NCBI RefSeq assembly: GCF_000224145.3
Contig: NC_020170.2
Coordinates: forward strand, 4,604,646-4,668,645
Length of the DNA: 64,000 bases
From: Ciona intestinalis
Lineage: Eukaryota; Chordata; Ascidiacea; Phlebobranchia; Cionidae
Direction: 5' to 3'
In this document: one piece after another, positions 26,201 through 39,200 of the stretch
How the letters are laid out: each line of letters starts with the position of its first letter
How positions within the stretch are numbered: position 1 is the first letter of the stretch
Notes under the pieces: generated by a model
Told to the model about the DNA's origin: nothing
Seen by the model: the letters and a program-made list of their open reading frames with translations, nothing else
Databases searched by the model: none
Position numbers and translations under genes: made by a program

Positions 26201-26244
26201 ACCAAGATGCAAAAGATCCGCAACGTTAACCTCATTCTATTCAA
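20237..26244 (-). CDS. CUB-domain single-pass membrane protein (paralogue C), frame break in last exon
   Basis: Twelve exons agree in phase: 26118-26244, 25796-25898, 25368-25447, 24999-25101, 24470-24627, 24094-24201, 23762-23822, 23389-23567, 22964-23066, 22345-22535, 20832-20964, 20237-20706; about 604 residues. A signal peptide (MNRMRLTLRIFCILVFCVVL) is followed by an Asn/Arg-rich spacer, a CUB domain at about 106-220 (ISNRGYPE, QCSW, RISFYDIDL, GRFCG, SLRLDIQGD), a basic Thr/Arg/Pro stalk (TTTRRPTTT), a membrane segment (VGIYVLIGLLCVMIVLMGLA) and a charged tail. The membrane and juxtamembrane exons exist twice: the copies at 21881-21983 and 21265-21455 are probably a haplotype duplicate. 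In the last exon the frame changes near 20456-20464, so that SSVYYVPPMAVAQYS must continue into RPNYDEMMRQQ; without correction translation stops at 20361. A paralogue of the gene at 4385-8970; ligand unknown. Confidence 0.75.
21152..22179. repeat. Duplicated ~1.03 kb block, copy 1
   Basis: Nearly identical (about 2% differences by eye) to 22230-23261, offset by about 1,080 bases, with the 50-base gap exactly between the copies. It contains a second membrane exon (21881-21983) and juxtamembrane exon (21265-21455) of the CUB gene. Most likely the other haplotype left in the assembly. Confidence 0.85.
22180..22229. other. Assembly gap (50 N)
   Basis: Fifty N. Sequence on either side is the end of one copy and the start of the other copy of the duplicated block, so the gap size is probably arbitrary. 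Confidence 0.99.
22230..23261. repeat. Duplicated ~1.03 kb block, copy 2
   Basis: Partner of 21152-22179. It is continuous with the upstream stalk exons of the CUB gene and carries its membrane exon (22964-23066) and juxtamembrane exon (22345-22535). The differences in the juxtamembrane exon are synonymous, and the membrane exon copies look identical. Confidence 0.85.
23301..23373 (-). mobile_element. MITE, short internal-deletion form
   Basis: Left end GTGGGGTTAAAATGGGG joined directly to the right end CCCATCTTCCCCCACCCTAC. Confidence 0.55.
25988..26097 (+). mobile_element. MITE, internally deleted
   Basis: Has AAGATGGAACACC at the left, GTTGGTAATTGTTTAAAAC inside and CCCATCTTACCCCACAGTAC at the right; overlaps the start of the CUB gene C first intron. 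Confidence 0.6.
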
Positions 26245-27151
26245 TATTTATTTAAAAGAACTCCGTCTTTCAGTTTAATCAGCATTTTTTCCTAATTAAT
26301 TTTTTATTAGTTCTGAGACGTAAATGATAAAAACGGCCTACTAGTTGTATAGTTATAAATAAAGCGCACCATGACAGCACAGACTAGATACCGAATGTGG
26401 TATTTAGAGGACAACTCATATGATAGCCCAAGGCATCGTTTACTTCGTACTTCGCCGACCTACGATAACGTATACACAGCAGTTTATTATAGTACTTCAA
26501 TTTACTTTATAATGTTAATCATTTTGTGTCTTGCCCTGACTATCTTCCGTTATAATTCATTTAAAAATCAAATACAACCGCATTATGTATATAGGGGAGC
26601 CTTTCTTTGGACCAAGTGTTCGTATATATACCTAATTTAAACTACAGTGTGTATACTTTTCCTTACGTTTTCGCGGTTACCTGTGCTTCACGGTTGCATG
26701 GGGAGCAATATTAATACAGCCACAAAATAGGTCTAAGATATATGGACCTAATTTTGCCTCTGTAAAATGTGAATACATATTGCTTTTAAAAACATTTTCG
26801 GATTCTGATTGTTTTCTACAGGTATTTAATTTGTCGCATCAAAAACTATAATATAATGTTAACAGATACTAACTATATATATAGTATGATTTAGTTGATT
26901 TAGTAAAGCCTGTGGCAGATAATTTTTAACCAGTTATCAACCGCCTATACTGTATTGTCTCTAGAACACCATACATTCATTAGGCAACTACATTCTGCTG
27001 AGCTCCCCGTACAAGAAATTGCATTCCAAAAAATTCAAACAACTTTACAATTTTCTGTTTGTTTATTTTGAAACAGTAAATTTTAAACACCGAGCTTCCA
27101 CTACTGAAAATGTATATCATAGTCGCTTCGCCTTCTTCGCATCCATATAAC
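26245..27151. other. Spacer between CUB gene C and the galaxin-like gene
   Basis: Should contain the promoter of the CUB gene and the 3' UTR of the galaxin-like gene. An 89-codon plus-strand open frame at 26371-26640 starts soon after a TATAAATAAA and has one hydrophobic stretch, but no other support. AATAAA (minus) is at 27062-27067. Confidence 0.5.
27062..27067 (-). terminator. Poly(A) signal of the galaxin-like gene
   Basis: AATAAA on the minus strand about 85 bases downstream of the stop codon at 27152-27154. Confidence 0.55.
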
Positions 27152-30100
27152 TTAGAAAATGTCACATGTCACGTTACTGCGAACCTGGGCCATGTAAATA
27201 CGTTCATTGCAACAACTTTGAGGCCCCCTGAAGTAGCATCGTCCACCACAGCACTCGGCTCGACTCCATGGGACGTTTCGCCCAATCTGTAGATGCAAAA
27301 CATTCTCTTAAGCATACGGTAGATAAACAGGGCGTAAATTTTATCAACAAGTTTGAACGCTGCTTATCTGCCGTCCATGGCCGTAGTGTTCATTTTTAGA
27401 TTTACATTGCATGTTGTATGTCTCTGACTATAACCTAATCTATATACACCACGGGTCAATATAACTCTGGCCTTTCAAGAAAAAGTTTCCGGGCGCTAAA
27501 GATCGCTTAAGACGGGCATATTTCATAGCTCTGCTGTCTCATAGATTGGCCCAAATCAAACCAGTTTTAAACTCCTGTCTTTTGCACATAAATATTTCTT
27601 ACAAATCCTACTTTAACACCCACCGGTTGCAGTTCGTTTCGACAGCAAATATTTTCCTCTCTGTTGTAAATTCTTCCCGCACAACAATCACTCTGAGTGT
27701 ATGTCTTCGGAGTAAGCCTTCCCTCGCAACAAAACTCAGCAGTGGTGTTAAATATGACGGCACCACAGCAAGCGCTGTTTAAACCAAATCTTGTCAACGG
27801 ATACAGAATTGGTTCAGTTCCGTCCTAAAATTTAAAATAAATGGTAATTGTAACGTATTTGTATTCACTTGACACGGTAAGGAAAGCCGTTAAAACGGGT
27901 ATTGTGTTTCACATATGTACAAATGTAGTGCGAAATTTAAGTCAACTGTTACTGGTTGTATATGAGGTTGTACCAACCTGAGGGTCGCAGCATATCTGTG
28001 ACCTTGAACTGTACATTGCCGATCCGCAGCATTTGCTTGTATATCTGTTTATTTTGGTAAAGACATTGCCAAGGCAACACAACTGAGTGTCTGGATTGTA
28101 CACACCATTGGATTCACAACATTGGGCTTTGTATTTCGGGATACCTAAAAGTAATTTCATTTTTAATTTGTGTATAAACTGTTACTTTTTCATTACATCA
28201 ACGGGCCATCGCCTATGACACGATTCAGGAATAATGAGCTAAACCTGGCCTATATAGGTATACGTGCCGTGCCGTACTATACACAAAACATCTAAATGGC
28301 CGGGTTTACAGATTAAAACTAGGACTGTTTTACGTGCCTCTTAATGTATTGGAACAAGGCCTGCTAAGCTGCATATTTTACTCACTGGCAGGTATCGTAA
28401 CATTGGTTCCCTGACAGCAGAGTTCTGTCTTCCTATCATACGGGTAGGATCCGCAACACGATGCCTCAGTTGTACCATGAGGGTTGGGGAGGATTGATGA
28501 ACCGCAACAAGTGTGTTTTGTGACGTCATAACCAACATCTACACAACACGATGGAGACCTGTTGTTGAATTGTGGGAAAGGATTAGTTGGTATGTTTATG
28601 TCGTATTTCCATGACGCAAAACTTAGTCTCATTCGTTACAAAACGTAATATGTGAGTGACACGACCTTGTCCATGATATGAGGAGTCCAGAGTCAAAGAC
28701 TGTGTTGTGAATAAAGTCCATAACGGAGTCACACTGGTCACATGGACGACATACATAAGCAGTCTGGGTGTTGGGTTAACGGGCAATCTGGCCTAAATCC
28801 CAGATCCTCGACAAGGACCTCACCCACTTAAAAAATAGAATTTCGAAGTTGCTTAAATCATGCAATACATTGGTATCGGGAATCGTATCTTTATATGTGC
28901 AGTTGGTATCTAATCCTACAGGAAACTGTTACAGGTTCAACGGTTTCACCTGTACTTTCCATACACACGACCACCACAACACACAGTCCCTCCTTGAATA
29001 TCGAACCCTTCGCCTCCGCAGCACCTTGGAGTGGCGAACGGTCCAAATGGTCCATTACCACAACATATGTGTCTGCTGCTCGGGAAATATGGACTCCCGT
29101 TGCAGCAACTGCTACCTGCATTGGAAAAGTGGTTTAATGTAATACATTTTATTGCCTTTCTCTTATCTTGTGAATTTTGTAAACCCATATTGATTTGGAA
29201 TTAGATTGGGCATACAAACTACATCCTCGACAAAAATCTCAGCCACGAAGTATAAAACATGACTTCCAAACCCAAAGCAATGTGCATATTCTTCTTCGTT
29301 TCTGAGTCGTTGTTGATAAATAATGTAAGCGTCTAAAGGTCGCCATTCCATAGGTAATACATCTTGTAATCCAAATAAAGCTACTGAAATTTTAGCAGCA
29401 ATTTTGATTGCTTAACAAGCGATACGACCGCCTGAAAAACCGCTATGGTAACCTAAACCTTAGAAGTAAATTATTCATGATTTTACCAAGAGCTTTGTCA
29501 AAGATCTGCCCGTCGCAGCAGATTGATGTAGAAGTGTCGTAAGCCCGAGTGCCGCAGCAGGAACTGGAAGTACTTGAAGGAGAGTCGTTTAGGACGTCAC
29601 TGTGAGAGGAATATACTTGATAAATGTCTTGGTTTGGTTTACGAGATTTTCTTGGCAACTTGAACTATGGCTTTGTTTGGAAGCTTTCAAACACACATGA
29701 CAGCATATATATGCCCTCTGTGAGACATATAGTGGGCGGAATATTTCCAAAAGGAAAATCTATCAAGCTTTGAACGACGGACTTATTTTAAGGCTCTGAA
29801 TTGTTGAAATTGGAACATTTTATTGTAAACTCTCTACCCAGATCGATTTGTTTTACACATATGACATTTAAACTTACTTGCAACAAACGAACTCATTACT
29901 GTCACGATAATAATACTGCATACTGTCAACTTGAAGTCCACAACATGTGTCGCCACCAAATGCGTCCACGAGGAATACCCTTCCTTGGCAGCATGCCAGA
30001 CCTGTGTAAAAAAGACGAAAAATGTATTTTATAAAACTTGTGTGATCTAACAATGTATTTGCGTTTATAAAAAGATCAACTTTTGCATAGCAGAAACGAA

Positions 30101-33100
30101 ATGAGGGTCTTAGTGTTTAAACTATTATAAATAACTTCTTCGAATGAGAAAAGATTCTAGAACCACTATTCTACTCTACGTTGTTAAGGTCCTGCATCGC
30201 GACATGCCATGAAATAAAGATTTAGGCCCGTTACCCCAACGATAATAAATATAAGTTTTACTAATGCTATGAACGTACCTTGGTCGGGAAAGTAAGCAGA
30301 TCGACCACAACATTCAGTGCCTTCAGTCTCCCGACTCCAAAGTGAAAGATCACAACAAATGGACTTGGTCTCGCTATAAGGGACAGCTCCACAACATTGG
30401 TTTGCCCCTTCCACAACTCCCATTAACCTGGACTGAAAATATGAAAACTATAAAGACATATTTAAAACAAAGTTAAACCGGCTCAATGCTTGACCGATAT
30501 GTAGATGCTTGCAGGTGCTCGAAATTCGCTTTATTGAATGAGTAAATGAATGATTGAAGGTAACTGGTTCAGCCTCGCGTTCCGAGGTAAGGGCAACCGT
30601 TGTAGTACTGGTGTCCTGTTGCACACATCGCGTGTCCGCTTATGAATTACCACGTATATAACTTGTGCATATAGTGTGTAATCTTAACCAAAAGGATGCC
30701 AGTCGGTCATGTGTTGTTCCAATAAATCGTCATAAGAACACGTCTCCACCATATATTGTGGGAATATAATAGGTTAATTACATATATACAAAACCCCGCC
30801 TATTCCAATCAAATGTAATTATTTGCTAGGCGTATTAATTGACTTACTTTATCCTCGCGTGGCCGAAAAACGACAGTCGTTATAACATGGGTGTTTTGTT
30901 TCATACACCTCGCTCTATCTTACGGTTTACCAAGTATATTACTTGTAGGTGATTGTTTTTTTTTCGTTTAATACTTACATTACAGCACACGTTAAACCGT
31001 GGGTCGTATGGACTTCCATTACAGCACTCCGTCAAGTTAGCATTAGGCGGGCTAATGGTAACCAAATTTCCACCGCAACAAACCGATTCGCCAACCACAC
31101 CAACAGCTGATAAATTATCGCAGCAAAAATTGTTGGTCTTGTTGCCAACCTAAAAACATCGCGACTTAAATAGAAGATAGACGCTGTGTCTAATTAAAAT
31201 GCATTTCAAAAGTATATTTTTGTTTAAATGATTCTAAAAGCTTATTGCTACTTGCGAAATGAAACAAGTATGTAAAGTTTAGTCAATAAAACGACACAAA
31301 ACAGTTCTCAATATACACGTTTTCCATATAGGCAGCATATTACGCAACTTATAGACTATGTTCGAAAAACTATCCTTTGTTCCAATATATAGTAAACCCT
31401 ATAAATTCCATATATATACTTACCACACCGTTGCAGCATATCTGTGTGTCTGGTATATAAGGTGCAGTTCCTCCGTATGGCGACCTGCAGCACCCAGTTC
31501 TTGAGCTAGGAGCGTCCACTACCTGCCCATCATCGCATGGACATGACTGACGACGTTTATCATAAGTAGATGTTGTTCCGCAACAACCAGCGTCCCAGTG
31601 ATTAGCAAGAGTACGAGAAATTGGGATCTTAATAAAAAAAAGAATTTTGAAGTGAACTAAAATGGGGATACTTGACTAAAAATAGCCGCATTAGTGCCTT
31701 TACTTAGTTTGCTTTTTGTTTGGGTAATTCCTAATCTTTAAAAAATGCATTAGGGTCGCTTTACTTGTTTTGTACTTGCTAAGCCCGACACTGCAGCATA
31801 CCCATATAATAAGAGCTCTGACACAAACAACTTATTTCCCTTATATTTAATACAGACAACCGCGAATCCGGCTAAATGAACCGTACATCGTTAGAAATAT
31901 TCAAAGTATAATGGGGAAAGATGGGACACCTTGTCATTTTTTTGTTGCCATTTGGTAGTAAAGAAAGAACACTATGAGAGACTTTTGTTAATTATCTAAA
32001 AACATTTGGGAAATTGGATATAATATGCTTAAGGTGTCCCGTCTTCCCCCACCCTACTATATAAAAGTTTTTAAATTAGCAAACAGAAACCTACGTGTAT
32101 TTTTCCCTTACCACTCTTCCGCCACAACACTTTTGTCTTCTATAGTAGAATACCGATGGAACGATTCGACTGTCACCATAACAGCACCTGTCCCTTCCCC
32201 AGTCTATAACGCTTGCTCCACAGCAACCAACACTGCCGTAATTGAATGATCGTTTCGAATGAGCACGTCCGTGGCCGGTCCACCATTCGCAACATCTTTC
32301 GTACCTAAATTGAAATATACAGTTAAAAACTCGTATGATTAAATACGTTTAATGCTGTTATAGTTGAAATACAAAATGGCACTATTTTATTCCATATGGG
32401 TGAGGTCCTACAGCGGGGCGCATCACGCTTTGGGGCCTGGATTTATTTTAGAGTTGGCCCATTATTTCCCAGTCTATCATAGATTTATTGATGGACTACA
32501 TCACAATCAGGTATCGCATGTTATTGAACATATACTGTAACTCCTTGCCTAATTCCTAGGACCAATGTCGTGTCACGCCGCAGGACCTCACCCACATAGA
32601 ATACACCATGGCCCATCAATACCTACAGATACCATTACTCACCGTTTGGAATAAGGTGAACCGAAGTCCCTGCTACCACAGCAATCCAAATGCGTTGAAT
32701 TCAAAATAACTTGCCCTCCTATACAGTATAGTTAACAAAATGTCAGTAATTTACACTAATCGCAATACATTATGTGGTATAGTGGTTCCTGTATATATAG
32801 TAGGGTGCGGGGAGATGGGACACCTTTCATTCTATTTTCTCCTCCCATTAGGTATTAAACAAAGAACATTCGAAAAATTGTAACACTTTATTCTCACTAA
32901 ACTCATATAGACCGTTGTTAATTGTTTAAAACGATCAGGATATTTGAATATTATGCGCTAAAGCTGTCCCAATTTTACCCCACAGTACTATATAACATTT
33001 AAAAATTTTTTCTAGCTGTTGTCCATGATTTAGAAACCGCAACATTATGTTACATTATAACGATGCATCCTAAAACACAATACGTATCGATTGAGACTTA

Positions 33101-33807
33101 CCACAACAGAAGGAGTTACATTCGTCGTACATTACAGATGATGAAATACTTCCATCTGCTGCATGACTGTTGCAAACAGCAAAACCGACTTCATACCTCT
33201 CACCGTGCTCAAAAGGTAGGCCTGTGACGTTATCATTAATTACGTATGTCGATTTTATTTAAAAACGTAAAAATACAACAAGCTACATTCACCCATTTAG
33301 CTAAATTTTAGTTACTTTTTCCGACCATAAAGTGTTATTTAACAAACTGTTATTCTGAGCAAACTAAGTAATATAGAAATTCGGGCAATGATTCAGTTTT
33401 TATCGTCGCCTTTAAAAGTAAACGAGAATATTTACAGATTTACATAACCGTAGCTTCACTACTCCAATAGATCTTTGTTAAAAAAACAATAAAGGAACTA
33501 TGGGATATTTCCTACTATTGATATCTTACCCCGCAGTAGTATAGGATAATAGAAAACTTTTATTTATTCGCTGTAGCGAAGATTAAAGAATGGTCAAAAC
33601 GAAAAGACAGGAAATTGCGACAAAACGAATGACATTAAAGTTTCCACATGTTAACGTCTTAGAATGCAAAATAGGGGCATTAGGTATCTAAAATAGACGT
33701 TACAATCTGCCTGTATATATCTTACCTTCGCCGCTTTGACCGCAAACATTATGAAAGCATGAAACAAGAACCACAAAAAGTGAAACCCAAAATATTTTAA
33801 TCTGCAT
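27152..33807 (-). CDS. Secreted galaxin-like di-cysteine repeat protein
   Basis: Fourteen exons join in phase into about 696 residues: 33726-33807, 33102-33221, 32643-32718, 32112-32305, 31424-31627, 30979-31149, 30279-30432, 29878-30001, 29487-29599, 28950-29115, 28386-28558, 27978-28144, 27612-27824, 27152-27286. A signal peptide (MQIKIFWVSLFVVLVSCF) starts the protein and there is no membrane segment. The rest is a chain of about 39 Cys-Cys pairs spaced roughly 10-20 residues, with CCG, SPY or VY and ICCD/VCCN blocks, the hallmark of galaxin repeats. Galaxins were first known as coral skeletal matrix proteins; related proteins occur in other animals, some with antimicrobial roles. A heavily disulphide-linked secreted or matrix protein is expected; its role here is unknown. 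The chain ends RSNVTCDIF just past the last repeat. Confidence 0.85.
31907..32063 (+). mobile_element. MITE copy
   Basis: Ends AATGGGGAAAGATGGGACAC and CCCCCACCCTACTATATA; intron of the galaxin-like gene. Confidence 0.7.
32395..32600. repeat. Dispersed repeat R2, example copy
   Basis: Bounded by GGGTGAGGTCCTACAGCGGG and its mirror GGACCTCACCCACATAGAAT. Related fragments occur near 25205-25320, 28745-28830, 47355-47475, 53440-53480 and 56170-56215. The inverted ends suggest a second small TIR element. Confidence 0.5.
32793..32994 (+). mobile_element. MITE, best full-length copy
   Basis: About 200 bp with inverted ends (TATAGTAGGGTGCGGGGAGA at left; TACCCCACAGTACTATA at right) and the internal blocks shared by the family. 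No coding capacity. It lies in an intron of the galaxin-like gene. The type of element is inferred from its inverted ends, size and copy number. Confidence 0.75.
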
Positions 33808-36225
33808 GCTTATTTTGCCCTATATGCCTTATTATAGCTGTATAAAATACAAAATATAATGTGAGACAAACCCCTAACTTCTGCAATGCGTCAAAAAGGG
33901 TGTACAACACATAGGAAAACGTTAATGAGACAAAGTGCGTCTAAAACGGTCTCATTATGTTCCACCAAATTGCCGGGAGGAATATTCCTGTCCAAGTCGG
34001 CCAATCAAGACGTCGTTTACAAAGCAAGCTGTCTGTAATCGCTTCGAAGATTTATAACATGGGATCGTATATACAGCTTTGTCAGCTTATATTTGTTTCT
34101 ACGAATGCGACAGCGAAAACAGCGCTCGATTAGAGTTGCCCAAAGAATAGAAATGCAAACTGACGACCACACGGAATGGGTCCGTACTAAAACGTATGTG
34201 CAAAATCTAAAACATGACCATGAAACCCTAAAACCCCCCAAAATTGTTCAATCGCTGATTAATTTAATATAAAAGAAACTGAATAAAATTTTACAAATTC
34301 TTGTCAGATATTATATATTACGTTCATAGACTGCTTTATAGCTAACGAAATGCAGTGTGTATCTACATGTGTATTCGCGCTGCGGATTTCAAATAAACTT
34401 TAATCCATTTCTAACTTCATCGACTAGTCCAATCTTGCTGCCTGGAAGAAATTTAGAAAATAATTTTCAATCTGTTGTACCCCTATTTAAACTCTTCTCC
34501 TCATCCGGCCCAATTTACAGAGCAGAACTTAATTTGTACCTAGAAGCGCAATTTACACGTCGTTAGGTTGCGTCAACACGCAATATAAACCGTTATGGGA
34601 AGACAGAATATAAGGGCCCCAGGGTACAAGTAGATTAGGTGACATCGCAGCCAATTAAAGTTTGTAAACAATAAACACTTTGAAACCTGGCACGGATTCG
34701 TATAACTCATTAATTCACTGGCTAAAACGGGGCATTAGTAATGCAGAACAGAAGGATTTAGACAAAATGACCGATCGACCGAACTGGCATATAAGCCACA
34801 CAACGAGACATATATGTGATATCTTTGTTTCATACCAACAAAATTGTGCCAGAAAGTACCGTTTTCTAAATAAAGTGAGTTAGTATATATAAAAATATCT
34901 AATAAATCGACTTTTTTGTTTGAAACATATTACTTTTGAGCTTTAGGCCGTTATGTGCTAAGATATTTTATTATATATAACATAATCCCCACGTTATGCT
35001 GTTATCACTTCTCCGTGCGGTTTCGGGCGATTTTAGGTGTCGGAGAGCATATATTTTGCGGCCGAGTATAGTGAATATTGGCTGGGTCTCTATAAAGTCA
35101 TTTCCATCGATTCGCTGAGGGGTATAAGGTCTCGCGAATGGTACGAAACTCGATAGGGCGCCTCATTCGATTAGATAGTCAGGAACCACGGCCTACTTGT
35201 TTTACGTGAACATATCAGCAAATCGGAGGTCGTTTACCGGCAATTTGAACGCTTCTTGGGTTCAAATCTGGGCATTGGTTTTGTAAGCTAATTAACGAAC
35301 CGACAGGAAGCAGTTCAGGTTCCAAGTGAGACATTTCTTCGAGACGCCTTTTAATAAATTATGGATTGCTCGTAATGGATGGACTTTTTCCACATGTTAC
35401 AGAGCTACTATCTCTAAAAACCAAGTCCGAGTCTTGGTATGAGTATTTAGGCTTAACTCGTATACACCGGAAGTGTGAAAATAGGAACGTGGATTTGATT
35501 AAAATGTAGATTTGGGGCCTAAAACAGTATAATGGGGGCTTCAGAACTAAATATATAGATATATGTAGTATGGTGAGGGAAGATGGGACACTAGCACATA
35601 ATATCCAAATATCCCGATCGTGTTTTAAACAATTACACACCGCCCAAAATGGGAGTCGTGAGGATACAGTTTTATAATTCTTTAAATTTTATTTGTTTCC
35701 TACCAAATTGGACGAGAAAATAGAATGAACAGGTGTCCCATTCTTCCCCATCCTACTGTATAGCAAATGTGTAAGTAAGACGACATATTTCATGAACGTA
35801 ATCCCTTTTATAGTTCGTACTACAAGGCCAGCAAAGTCTACATTGTAGTTGCGTAATACCACAGTATACTGAAGTCACTTCAACATATACTATTGCATTA
35901 ATAATCTCAAAATAAGTCCCTGTCGATAACCCTCTGATTGATTGAAAGGCGGAGAAGTTACTTATCCTCTGCTGAGCAATTTAACCGCCCGAAATAATAG
36001 GAGAGTACAGAAAGTAAAAGTAAGGGACCAACCTGATCGATATTTCAATTCGTAGCACAACGACAAAGCGCTTTATGCCTTTGTCAGAAATTTAGTTCCC
36101 CAGCGGACAGAACTCCAAAATCTCTTTTCTTTTCCATGCTTGACTGTGTAAACATTGTGGCACGCGTTTGGGCTGCGCTGCTTAAATTTTGATTAGCCTA
36201 TTTTCTCATACATTGTCGTTTGCAG
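33808..36225. other. Divergent spacer between the galaxin-like gene and a plus-strand membrane gene
   Basis: Should contain the galaxin-like promoter and the missing first exon of the plus-strand gene. It contains one MITE copy (35563-35762). A minus-strand open frame at 34017-34241 has no splice partners and is not supported. Confidence 0.5.
35563..35762 (-). mobile_element. MITE, near full length
   Basis: Left end TAGTATGGTGAGGGAAGATG, GTCGTGAGGATACAGTTTTA inside, right end CCCATCCTACTGTATA. Confidence 0.7.
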
Positions 36226-39200
36226 TTAGTTCAGTGCAGAAAAAAGTTACAGTAAGAGACCACCTGCAGGTAAGAATGCGAAATAGGCTTAATAAGAGCA
36301 TTTGTGGAGGTTTATTTATAGCTTTACATCGGTGGCTGAAAAAAGTTTTGTATACTATAGTTTTAACTATAACTATCGCCCTAAATGAGTTAGCTTTTTT
36401 GTTGGGTGTTGCTAGAGTAATAAACCAAATCTGGATTAAAACTTATAGTCCCCTAAATACCTCACCCAAATAGAATGGAATCGTTTTGTTGTTGTTTTTT
36501 TCAAAATCACAACTTTATTGTGTGAAAAAAATTGTTTAAATTGTGTGGTTTGTTTAAGATCACGTTAGCTTTTGTGGACGATTATCCCATATAAGCCACT
36601 GGGAAGTCAGACAGCAGAACTTGTGGTCTTGGAGAGGGCATCATTTATTCAGTGGTATTTACCTTACTCAAGTCTTTCTGTTGCTAGTAATAACTTAGTG
36701 CTTACAGTTCAACAGCGATGGCAATTGTTATTCGAATTGTTTTCGTTTTTCAGGGCGCGGTGCCAGTTTCTTGCAGCCACAGTGGTTTAGTTTGTGTGCA
36801 ATTTGCTGCAGCACCACTCTTTTCGATCCCGAGCATGCAACGGACAGAAAAGCGATGAATTTAAACGAAAACACGACAGCCCACCACACGTTAGATGTTG
36901 GATTAACAAAACCAACAACTCAGAATGCCAAAGGTAAAAATAATTCTCAAGTTTAACAAAGAAACTGTCAAAGAATTTTCCAATAACAGGATTTTTATTT
37001 TTGTAATGTTTATTAGCTAAAAAAGAAAGAAATAAACGCCTAAAATTTATTTCAGTAAACATGTAAACGCCGTAATTTCTTCACGGCTTGTCACCCTCCT
37101 TCTAAAGCGTCGTATAATCAGCAGATCTTACTGATTTTCACGCGATTTTAGATCCCATTAGCGCCTGCGACAACGTGTATTTCTTATCGGCCGTTGCAGG
37201 GTATCTTTAGTCCTTAGAATCAATTTAGTTAATCAACGATGTAATTCTACGGCGCCATGCTGTCCTTTAATTATTAAAGCCGCGATCTTGGCAAAAACTC
37301 ATTTCTTTTAACTTAAATAAAAAGACAATAAATTTAACTATATAGCTAAACTTAGCTAAACCTTAGCCTATTTTTTATTGTAATTGTGCTAAAACATTTA
37401 CCACCTCTTTAATCTCTCATAGGTTAAAATAATAACACAGAACAAAACTTTATTTTGTTGTTTTTCTTAGGATTTCCAGTATATATAGAGGGTGGGGGAA
37501 AAGATGGGACATATTATCATTTTATTCTATCGTCCCACTTGGTATTCAACATTTAACGAATTTTAAAACCTATTCTTAGCACTCCTAATGACCTTTGCTA
37601 ATTGTTTAAAACATGATCAGAATATTTGGATATTATGTGCTAAAGTTTTCCCATCCTACCCCACAGAACTATATAAAAATGTATCACCTAAACCCAAATA
37701 TAAATCTATGTCACAGGGCTAATCATTCAGAAATCGGGCATTAACGTTTTCAACTGTAGATTCCTTCAGTTGGTAATTTAAAGCACTTGGGACTACAATT
37801 GAACGTTTAACATTAGCCAATAATCTGATTGCATTAATCAGAATACAAATTAAATTAGTAGAAGCGGATTCCACGCTGATGTGTGTATTTATAGAACTGC
37901 TTATTAGAAAAATTCAATTTGGTAGTTCAATTTGGTAGTAAACAGAGTGTATTTAAAGAATTGTTTAACCATATCCTCACGACTTTAAAACTTTACAATG
38001 TACCCTGCTGTCTCTCTTTGGAACTTGTTTTTTTATTCAAAACGTCGAGATTGCGTCAGATACGTTGATAACGTTACAGTAATAACACTGTCAACTTGTC
38101 GGGTCGGAGGCTTCAGAACTAAAATATGTAAAACTTTGCAAAGATAACGTACATGGTGCAATTATATTTAAATATAGGACCTTCGGTTTACAACCATATA
38201 CCCAGACTCCTGTTAAATTTAAGTATCTGATAAATAAATAATAATACCGTGGGATAAGATGGATACCGCGTTAGTACATAATATTGTATATCATGAGGTC
38301 CTGAGAATACGGTATTATAATTATTTGAATGTTCTTCGTTTACTACCAAATGGGTCGAGAAAATATAATGAAAATGTGTCTCATCCCTCCCAATCTACTA
38401 TATATGTACAATTGATTGCGTGGTGTAATGGTGTACTAAATTTCTTGTTTTAGAAATTGATCAATCTACACTCACTCCTGCTTTAGTTGCCACACTCAGT
38501 ATTCTTGGCGTCGTCTTTATTCTAGCTGTGTTGGTTCGTATGTGGTGAGTATATATCATTATACCATGGTAAACACAACCTAGTGCCAACTAACGAGTTG
38601 TCCAAATTATTAGCCATCTATAAAGAAAATTTACAAAAATATTCTTCAAAAAAGAATCACTCACAAAGTAACATAAACGGTAACTCTTGTCACGAGGTGT
38701 ATGAAACAGAACACCTGTGTTATAACTACTGTCGTTTTCCGGCCACGCGAGGATAAAGCAAGTTACATTTATTCGTTTAAATTACCGATTTTTAAAACGA
38801 AAACTATAAATTAGATAAAATAGGTTTTAAATACTTCATTAAAAAATCTTCAACGCGTAGGCTTGGGTTTTCTCCATAACACGCGTGAAGTAAATCGCCT
38901 TCTCCACGTTAACATCAATCAATAGAAGACTAGAAATGCTGTGTAAAAATAGGTGTATCCCTACAGTAACGAGGCATTACTTTACTGATCGAATACCTAC
39001 GTTGGTGATTATAAACCACCTCCCCAAAATCAATATTCTGAATCGAAAATTCCATGAATGAAATCTCAGCGGGAAAGTTCGTTAAAATAACAAGATTTTC
39101 AGTGACGTATGGGATTAACTGTGTGCCATAACGCCTTTTGTTTCTTTAGAGCACGAATTTCTGTGTATTCGTGTACAAACAGACATCTGTCTGAATAAAT

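Noticed and set aside
26371..26640. 89-codon plus-strand open frame with a hydrophobic stretch
   Set aside because: Lies in the short spacer between two minus-strand genes, with no splice partners or family signal; a start-proximal TATA-like string is common in AT-rich DNA.
34017..34241. 74-codon minus-strand open frame
   Set aside because: No splice signals or protein-like pattern; not continuous with the galaxin-like gene, which starts at 33807.
35265..35285. GGTTCAAATCT resembling a tRNA B box
   Set aside because: No convincing A box or cloverleaf around it; not called as a tRNA or SINE.
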